DNA from: Tenebrio molitor
Taxonomy: Eukaryota; Arthropoda; Insecta; Coleoptera; Tenebrionidae
Assembly (NCBI RefSeq): GCF_963966145.1
Contig: NC_091054.1
Coordinates: 11,904,001-11,968,000, forward strand
DNA: 64,000 nucleotides
Direction: 5' to 3'
A model generated the notes under the pieces. That model was not told where the DNA came from. It saw only the letters and a program-made list of their open reading frames with translations, and made no database searches. Position 1 is the first letter of the stretch. Each line of letters begins with the position of its first letter. Positions 56,541-64,000 of the stretch are shown here, one piece after another. Both the position numbers and the translations under genes were made by a program.

Positions 56541-59500
56541 TTAAAGGAAGATTCCTTGGGCAAGAACTAACATTATTAATCTGTGATTGTGGGCTCAATT
56601 ATGTGTTGTTACTGAATTATAAGATAAACAAAAATGATGCTAATTTTAGGTACAGTTCTATTTGCAACAATAAATGTTTCTATGAAAAAAGGGTAATAAT
56701 CAAAATGTAGTACAGGTGAAAAGCTGAAAGAAGTGGTGGAAAATTCTTTTGAGGACTTATCAAAAGATTTTTAGCCTTATTGGAAAAACGTTGGAATAAA
56801 TGTGTAACCGTTATTGGAGCATGTTGAAAAATAAAATATATTTTTTCTCCCAACTCTTTTCCTTCATAGCTAGTAGGTAATATAAAAATCTCCCCTCGTA
56901 CTAGACAAATTACGTAAAGATAAAACATTTGAGTGCAAAACTTTTCTGGTTATTAACAATACATCAAAAAGACATAATAGTTCTGCAAACATTTTTTCTC
57001 GGTCGGGCTAAAGTGAATGAAATGTTTTAATGGAATTTTATGAAATATAAAGTAACGGGATAACGTCGTTTTAATGATGTCGAGAAGTTACTGGGGAAAT
57101 AAAGTTTTATGAGACATTAATTCCTACAATGTTTCCCCTAAAAAATGACATCTAATTAATTGCCAAATTAAAATATAATTAAAAGTTATCAGGAAAACTT
57201 TTTTATTTTCCGCTGAGAAAAGATTAAGTGAGTCATATATTTTGAAGGGTTTCGTAAACATGGTATTATTTCTATTTGACTATTTAGATAAGTCTATCCT
57301 CTCCCCCTGCCATTTGAATGGAAGTTTTTATTGAACCACATTTCGTAAATCGATCTCTAACGTGCATTTGATAATATCAGGAACTGCTGCGAACCAGTGC
57401 CTTGAGAAAGTTTTCTGTGGCAAATTTTGTCATTTTTAGTAATAAACCTGGGCTAATCGACCTCCAGAAACAATTACCGCATTACCTGTGCTCACACATG
57501 CCGAAACATGTGGATATCTCAGGAATAATAAATATTGATGAAAATTTGTAGTTGATTAACGTTACAAAGCGCCTCTTTGCCATACTTCGCTCTTTATACA
57601 CGGGATTAGTTTAGTTCATGCTTCCTCCCTAGGGGGCAGCACTTAATTTCCTATCGCAATTACAAGTTGCGGAGTAATATTAAAGTTATTATAGTGAGAA
57701 TAACTTTGCAGCTTACCGTTCATCGCATTAGCAAAATAGAGCAAAGCAATGACCAATTAATTGACCTTTTCACCGGGGACTGTGCGGCTATAAATAATAC
57801 TTTGACAGGTGGATACAACATCCGCGATTTTTTCTAACGCTGATCCCATGAAATATTCACCACACAAACGAAAGCTTCGCAGCCCCGGCGTAAAAATAAA
57901 TGATAACGTTTTTACCAGATCATTGTGTACATTGTGGAAACGTGTGTTGCAGATGGTTTGGGCACACAAACTATTGTCGGGGCGATTGATTGACGTTGTT
58001 CATTAACAGTGGTGGCGGAAAAGAATTACGTGCTACCCTTTGCAGTTGACCGTTAACTAATTAAATGTAGTATTATGGTAGTGAATTCGGTGCATGTGCC
58101 CATATTAGATTTGTGAGATTAGTGGTCGGTGTAATGGAGGGGTGGACTTGAAATTTCATTAAATTTTTGCAATCGGGACTTTACGAAGATTAATTGGTAG
58201 ACGGCTGATTAATTAAAAGCGGGGTCTTTTAAATGGACCAAGTTCCAAACAAAAAAAAAGTCCTGAACTAAACTACTAACACATTTTTTGTTAGGTAGCG
58301 TTCTTAATAAGAAATTTTAAGAACGCTATCCTGGGGACACTGATAGAGTAGAATATTTGTTCGTTTTAAATTCTGAAGTCTTTTTTGCAATTGTTAAGTT
58401 TATGGGACTTGCACTTAAATGGCCGTAATTATCGTTAAACCAAAGATTCTTTCAGGAATCTCTGCCTCACGGAGATTTTTTTAAATTATCATAAAGATGT
58501 TCGGCGATTATTATTTGACCTTTAAAATAATTCAGATAACATTTTTTAAACACCGTTCACGTTGTTTTGGCATGATGAGAGGCCATGATTTATTTTTTTA
58601 ACGTTGGACACACTGATTTCCGTCACTAAAGTGCCTGACATGCCGACCTATCAAAATGAACATAACGTGTTGCTGGATTTCCCGCGATGTCTGATGAGAA
58701 TTCTCCTATTGCAAACTAGTAAAACTGACAACAATGCACTAGATATTGACGCTATTTATAACCTCAAACTTAGAAAAACCTAACCTAATTCAACAGACAG
58801 CTTTACTACCAAATTAAATGAAAAATTTCCATGACCTCCCATTATGCCAAAACAACTTGAATGCATTTACATTATTTACCCAACTACTCCGAGATTATTT
58901 AAATTTATAATTAAACAATTCAAATCAAGGTGTCAACGGTGTTGCCAAAATAATTTAATAAGTCATAGCCTCCTTTAATTCTAAATTTAAATGATCTCAA
59001 ATGATAAACTGATTTTTAGCAGTAACTGTCATTGCACTGCTTAACAGCTTAATTTATTGCCTTGTAATAAATTATATTTCAAATTTGAATGAATTTACAC
59101 TTTGAGTGTCGTTGGATAAAGCAGATATTTAGCTGGGTGGAGGTTTATTATTTATTGATACTGACTGACTGTAATTGAATAATGAGACATCGAAAATGAA
59201 TTTAAATCAATCTGCTTCTAAAATATAGTAGGCATATTTAGGTATGTCGCAGGCTTAGGGTTTTTGCAAAAAACCTAGGCCTATACAACAGTATACTGCG
59301 ATGTCTTCAGTTTCCCTAACTATCATCAGGCATTTTGCAAAATCACTGAAAATGGGAGGTTATTTTGAATAATTGAAATTATTATTCAAAGTGACGCTCT
59401 TCCGCAAAAAGCCTAGGTTTTTTGCAAAAACCCTAATTCTGCTATAAGCCTGGGTATACTAAGTACAACAATCTAATTAATAAATGATCCAGGTCAATTA

Positions 59501-59858
59501 TGAATTTTAATTTTTTCATGTGTCATTGTCAGAACAAATAAAGAAATATTTTTTCAGCTCCGTTATCCAAGATACGAGTATCTAGAAGAAATAAAAAACG
59601 GCTTTTAAACTTATTGGTTGTATGTAGATTGTTTTTAAACAACGAAAATAATGTCCCCTAATGTTTAGTTGAGGACTTAATAACCAAACACAATGCACTG
59701 TTTTAGGTTCTAAATAATAAATAGATTTAACTGTTTGTAAGGAATGAAAACAATCATTAGAATTTGATAATCAGTTAATCACCCATATGACATTTCTCGA
59801 TATGACAATAATTTAACTTTAATTATATAGTTTTGTACAGTTTTTGTATATCTACATA
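56541..59858. other. No gene recognised
   Basis: 3.3 kb without recognisable exons or inverted-repeat ends. Near 59.24-59.45 kb the motifs GGGTTTTTGCAAAAAACCTAGG and TAGGTTTTTTGCAAAAACCC form a loose, spaced inverted pair (about 150 bp apart). Confidence 0.4.
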
Positions 59859-60033
59859 ACGGATGTTTTTTTAAATTTGGCGTCGAAGTAGGCGTTGAAC
59901 TGTTGATTGTGAACGGACTATACAGGTTACGGATCACGGATCAGCTGTTTAAATCTGACGCTTTTGCACGAGTGGTGCGGTCTCAATCGACTCTCCAAGG
60001 CCTACTTCGACGCCAAATTTAAAAAAATACCCT
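59859..60033. mobile_element. Family B inverted-repeat element, copy 5 (diverged)
   Basis: 175 bp. TTTTTTTAAATTTGGCGTCG at the left and its exact inverse at the right give an unusually clean terminal pair of about 30 bp including AAGTAGGC. The centre keeps GGATCACGGATCAGCTG. Confidence 0.88.
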
Positions 60034-60051
60034 TTATATGTTTTTGTATAT

Positions 60052-60774
60052 ACAAGGTGATTCACGAGTAATAATGACTAATGAGCTAACAAAATTTGTG
60101 ATGCAACCAACAATACATGTCCCCCATAGTTTTTTAAAGTTTGTGTTTTTATTGATTATTCCATACAATGATTTTGATTAAATTGGACAAATGTAATGTC
60201 GGGAATGTTAACTATGTTGTATACAATTAAAATACAGGATTATTCACGTAAGATGACGAGTCTGACCAGGTAAAAATGCAACCCAAAATACGATTTATAA
60301 AAGCTGTCTCGATCCCTATTACATTATCATAGGTAATGCACATAAAACATAGATAGCTTTTAACGTCAGCCTAATGAATGTCAAGTTCTGACAGAAAAAT
60401 ACCTCTCTCAACAAAGTATGATAATAACAATATTAAGCAATTAAAATCACAAAAGTAATGGGTAAGTAGGAAGATCATGTCGGTTCTGTTATCGTTCGAA
60501 AACCTTTTCAAATACTAAATATGAACGAAAAATGCAATGACAGATATACCTTTCAAACTAATAGAATACCTTCTTGGATTCTTGATTTAGTTTTAATTAC
60601 TAAAACACAATGTATGCTGTTTAAAATGTAGTTTGGGTTGCATTTTTACCTGATCAGGCTCGCCATCTCACGTGAATAACCCTGTATATATTTTTTAAAT
60701 CCACATAATCGGTGCAAATGCAATGTTGACTGCATCACAAATTTCGTCAGGCTCATTACTCGTGAATCACCTGT
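60052..60774. mobile_element. Family J element with a nested insertion
   Basis: Ends ACAAGGTGATTCACGAGTAA and inverse (ATTACTCGTGAATCACCTGT). The inner sequence AAATTTGTGATGCA pairs with TGCATCACAAATTT. It is interrupted at 60234-60685 by a complete family K element; without it the host is about 270 bp. A fragment of the same family is at 44830. Confidence 0.85.
60234..60685. mobile_element. Family K element, copy 1
   Basis: 452 bp, TA-flanked. Ends ACAGGATTATTCACGTAAGA and inverse, continuing TGACGAGTCTGACCAGGTAA and AAATGCAACCCAAA, so the terminal repeats exceed 45 bp with mismatches. A second copy starts at 63681. Confidence 0.88.
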
Positions 60775-61508
60775 ATGCAGTTTTCAATTTAAGTATAATA
60801 AAATTTAAACAAAGAGGAAATAACATAGAAAGTAATGTGCTCTTTAATCTCTAATATGGAAAAATATGCAGATCTTATAACGCATATACATACATATGCA
60901 TATAGGCATATTTCATTTTTTGCGTGTGTGTCAAGTCAGAAATAGTTATCCAGTTTTTCCTTGGTGTGAAGTAATTTGCGCAGCTGATCATGTTTCTTAT
61001 CTAGTTACAAATGTTCTTAACTGTAATATTTCTAAAGATTTAATAAGTTGGATTAACTAGGGACGTCCTAGCTAAAAGACGCAGTAATAAAACGTGTAAC
61101 AACCCTCCAGGTCAGACCTACTCTCGTGCAAGTTCCACTTACCACATTGTTCCCAATTAGTTACACTTTTAGTTTCTGCATTAGAGTGTTAATTTTGTAA
61201 CTAGAGCACGTAGGTAGATATGTGCACCTAGTGCAGCCTCTTAAGTGTATAATTTAAATGTACGTAAATAATTGTGACGCGTATATATTTTAGACTATGT
61301 GAAATGACACCGTTTTTTGTAATTAATTACTTCAATTGGGAAGTAGGTTTTTTCGTTTTTCAGCGAAAAAGTTTCAATGGAAAAATGTTCGTTTTCTCCT
61401 TCCATACAAAAGTGTGTAAGTTAAAAAGAACGAATAAGAAAGAAATGATAATTAGTTCGAACATTTACTTTGTTTCATTTGGAAGATTTTTTAATTTAAA
61501 AAATGTAT
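60775..61508. other. No gene recognised
   Basis: Spacer of about 730 bp between two TIR elements; nothing identified. Confidence 0.4.
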
Positions 61509-61990
61509 ACAGGGTTATTCACGAGAGGGGTATTTCTTTTTGCCGCAACCCATTATACACATTGCAACAACATCTTGATTTCAAATTTTTAAATAATTAT
61601 AATTGAATCCACGATGGCTTTTAGTCCTGTCTCTTTGACGTTAAAGCAAAAAATCTGTGTCAATTCAAAGATTTTGTTTTTACAATAACGACGAAAAGAC
61701 TAACATGCTCCTCATTTATGGAGAGTATGAAGAGAATTCTGTCGCCGCTGCGGATGTTTACAATCCGATGGTAGACACTTTTTACATGAACTTAATTTCT
61801 TAATTTATTTGTTGAATGTTGATTAAATACAGGTTATCTGCCAATCTGACATTTCTGACAAGTCTATCCAACTTACTTTGATTTCTAATTTAAGAGAAAT
61901 AACACGTTTGATTTAGTAGTTACTGCCATTGGTATTGTTGGTTGCGGCAAAATAAAAATTCAGAAGTACCCCTGTCGTGAATAACCCTGT
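61509..61990. mobile_element. Family E MITE, copy 3
   Basis: 482 bp, TA-flanked. Ends ACAGGGTTATTCACGAGAGG and inverse (with one change). The interior matches 47665-48097 in inverse orientation (GTTAAAGCAAAAAATCT, TTACAATAACGACGAAAAGA, GTCGCCGCTGCGGATGTTT). Confidence 0.88.
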
Positions 61991-62530
61991 ATTTTGGATA
62001 TTGTTGTAGTTTATATCAAAATATACTTTGCTGATATTTAAATGCCGAAATGTAGCTATGTATCATTTTATCATTAAAGAATATTTTTTTTGGGAAATTT
62101 CGGGGAAGAATTGGATTTTCATTACCAGCCTGTTTTCACATTTAAAAATAGAAATCTCAGAAACCATCAGTTCAGGGCCTATCCAAATCTACAAATAAAT
62201 TGAAGGTTGCCATTTAAAGAAAATTGCGATGACCTCATTTCGTAGAAACGGAAAAACGCGGAAAAATAGAAATTAGGGAGCGATGTTTCTTAAAAAAAAA
62301 ATAACATTGATGTGTCCGAGTTTTTTCTAAAAGCTCATCGAGAAAGAAAATATTTCGTTTGTTCCAAACTCTTAGTACTCACTGACCACATATCACGTCA
62401 CTAGTTTTTATTTGTTGAAAGAATTTTATTAAACAGATTTACATTTTTAAAGAAAATTTGCAGTATCTTTCTCATATTCCAACAAATTATAATTTGGAGA
62501 TCAAGTAGATGACATATTTTGTAAGATTTA
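61991..62530. other. No gene recognised
   Basis: Spacer of about 540 bp; nothing identified. Confidence 0.4.
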
Positions 62531-62531
62531 A

Positions 62532-62557
62532 CATATGATATGATATGATATGATATG
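62532..62557 (-). repeat. (CATAT)n SINE tail
   Basis: About five pentanucleotide units (ATGAT/CATAT register) at the 3' end of the SINE. Confidence 0.9.
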
Positions 62558-62660
62558 AAGCCAGATTTATTTGTCATCCCTTTGAAAACATTATACATAT
62601 TTTATATTCTTATTTATTTTGCTGTATGCTCATTCTGAAATCAAATAAGAAAGCTATGAA

Positions 62661-62737
62661 GTTGCAACGGAACGCGGTTTCCCTCGGCGGTCGCCCACCC
62701 AAACACTGACCACATCCGACATTGCTTAACTTCACTT
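62661..62737 (-). pseudogene. 5S rRNA-derived sequence (3' half)
   Basis: On the minus strand, GAAGTTAAGCAATGTCGGAT (box A-like AAGCAATGTCGG), GGTCAGTGTTTGG and GGGTGGGCGACCGC (box C-like), then CCGCGTTCCGTTGC, follow the order of eukaryotic 5S rRNA from about position 48 to the 3' end, with substitutions throughout. Not a functional 5S gene, because the 5' half is absent and pairing of the outer stem is impossible. Confidence 0.8.
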
Positions 62738-62738
62738 A

Positions 62739-63229
62739 TTGAATAATTATTAATCTGCTATTAATACGTTTTTACGAAGAAAAAGTGCATAGACTTTCTA
62801 TAAAATTCGATCCGCTTTAAAAGCACTGCTATCAAGTTCCCATTAACTTTACGAACTTTAAGAAAATGTAATTAAGATGGTTATCGAAACGAGCTTCGTG
62901 TGTAGGTAGGCTTATAAGAATGCCTTTATGTTTACTCAGTACATTGTAACTTTAATAACGATTGTTTGATTTAGGATTAATAATGCGAAACATCTGTCTT
63001 CTTGACATCTTACTATTTGATTGCGTGTTGTCTCTTATATTGACACAGTTTTTTGCGAGGTTAACAAAAGTCTTCTTATTTCAGTGATACTGAATTTAAT
63101 ATGAATCATAATGAAAAATTGATTTTTCAATGAGATATACATCTAAAACCGTGTCATTTTCTTTGAAATATGATGTGCTGTATATTACATTTGTAATAAA
63201 ATATTTGTAACTTAAATATACAGGGTGTC
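62739..63229. other. No gene recognised
   Basis: Spacer of about 490 bp; nothing identified. Confidence 0.4.
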
Positions 63230-63674
63230 GCAAAATTAACGTATTCCAAGTCTTGTAGGGAAAAATCTCAGGAATCTCGAAAAAATAAAATAAAAAATAT
63301 AGGGGGGGGGGGGGTCTATACAAAGATTCCTATATGGGTCTGAAGGTTCAAACTGTTCATCATGTTTTCTTCAAATAAAAAATATAAATGGTTGACATTC
63401 ATTTTGAGATATGGTGAGGATGATTGTGTAAAATATTAAAATATAAATGAAAAGACATTTCTTGAAAAAATCAGCTTTATCTTGAATTTTAGTTCAAAAG
63501 GGAAGTACAACATAGCTAGAATATTAATCAGGTACTTTTTAACAAATATTGGCAACTTTGATATTTTTTTCAAAGAGATAAACAGCAATTTTTTTTTAAA
63601 CATTTTTACTTGGTCAACAGGATGTCCCCTACTAAGCCCCGAACTCGGAATACGATAATTTTAAGACAGCCTGT
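63230..63674. mobile_element. Family L TIR element
   Basis: 445 bp, TA-flanked. ACAGGGTGTCGCAAAATTAA at the left and the imperfect inverse of ACAGGCTGTCTTAAAATTAT at the right. The right cap (GACAGCCTGTAT) is the same as that of the family Q repeats. Contains a poly-G tract at 63302. No coding capacity. Confidence 0.75.
63302..63314 (+). repeat. Poly-G tract
   Basis: A run of about 13 G. Such runs are error-prone in sequencing, so its length is uncertain. Confidence 0.85.
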
Positions 63675-63680
63675 ATGTCT

Positions 63681-64000
63681 ACAGGATTATTCACGTAAGA
63701 TGACGAGCCTGACTAGGTAAAAATGCAACCCAAAATACATTTTACAAACCATTCACTGCGTTTTGGTATTTAAAAATTAAATCAGGAATCCAAGTAGTTA
63801 TTCTAATAGTTTGAAAGGAATATGTATCTGTCAATGTATTTTTTGTTCGTATTTAGTATTTGAAAATGTTTTCGAACGATGACAGAACCAACATGGTCTT
63901 ACTTACCCATTACTTTTGTAATTTTAATTGCTTATCATTGTTATTAAATCAAACTCTGTTGAGAGAGGTCTTTTCTGTCAGAACTTGACATTCATTATGC
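63681..64000. mobile_element. Family K element, copy 2 (cut by window end)
   Basis: Starts ACAGGATTATTCACGTAAGA and matches 60234 onwards through TGACGAGCCTGACTAGGTAA and AAATGCAACCCAAAATAC. The interior matches in the inverse direction to copy 1 (CGAACGATGACAGAACC, GTTGAGAGAGGT). The right end lies beyond the window. Confidence 0.85.

Larger units (their letters stand above)
62531..62738 (-). mobile_element. 5S-rRNA-headed SINE, 5' truncated
   Basis: Read on the minus strand: a 5S rRNA-derived head (62737-62661), a short AT-rich body with AAATAAATCTGGCTTCATAT, then a pentanucleotide tail (CATAT)n at 62557-62532. Head-body-tail order with a microsatellite end is the SINE3 architecture. The head starts near 5S position ~48, so the 5' half is missing, as expected for incomplete reverse transcription. 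No clear target duplication. Confidence 0.7.

Noticed and set aside
1..64000. CRISPR arrays, operons, bacterial promoters, tRNA genes
   Set aside because: None found; spliced genes, TE content and composition are eukaryotic, and no clover-leaf with A and B boxes was recognised.

Overview
This window is eukaryotic and most likely from an insect nuclear genome; a beetle is possible but I cannot prove the order. The signs are AT-rich DNA, very low coding density, compact spliced genes with GTAAG donors and 54-58 bp introns, a DD34D mariner, many short TA-flanked inverted-repeat transposons, a Helitron, the degraded tail of a non-LTR retrotransposon and a 5S-rRNA-headed SINE. No bacterial, organellar or CRISPR features are present.

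Layout. 1-4.4 kb: inverted-repeat elements, then a tyrosine-recombinase (YR, Crypton-like) element on the minus strand whose three-exon, 355-codon gene reads as intact. 6.3-9.6 kb: a fold-back Tc1/mariner element and a full-length but dead mariner with its TA target duplication. 12.2-13.0 kb: an internally deleted copy of the YR element. 14.3-14.8 kb: family A nested in family B. 17.0-18.1 kb: a Helitron carrying the first exon of another YR gene. 19.5-20.7 kb: a second fold-back element with a transposase C-terminus. 20.7-28.4 kb: mixed repeats and short hairpin elements.

The only convincing host-gene feature is a signal-peptide first exon at 28.72-28.77 kb on the plus strand, with an upstream in-frame stop and a strong splice donor. 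Its partner exons are not visible to me, so much of 28.8-64 kb may be its intron, but that is inference. The TE-poor stretch 38.7-43 kb holds a perfect RFX X-box palindrome next to a full CRE, and a perfect CTCF core lies at 46.25 kb.

47.5-64 kb is again rich in mobile elements: E-family MITEs, a truncated non-LTR tail abutting a 1.35 kb fold-back element that carries a reverse-transcriptase fragment, a nested MITE pair at 60 kb, and a 5S-derived SINE at 62.6 kb. At least nine inverted-repeat families share a short TACAGGG-type cap and have unrelated interiors. In the notes, families of non-autonomous elements are lettered A, B, D-L, N, P, Q and S for cross-reference only; the letters are local to this annotation.
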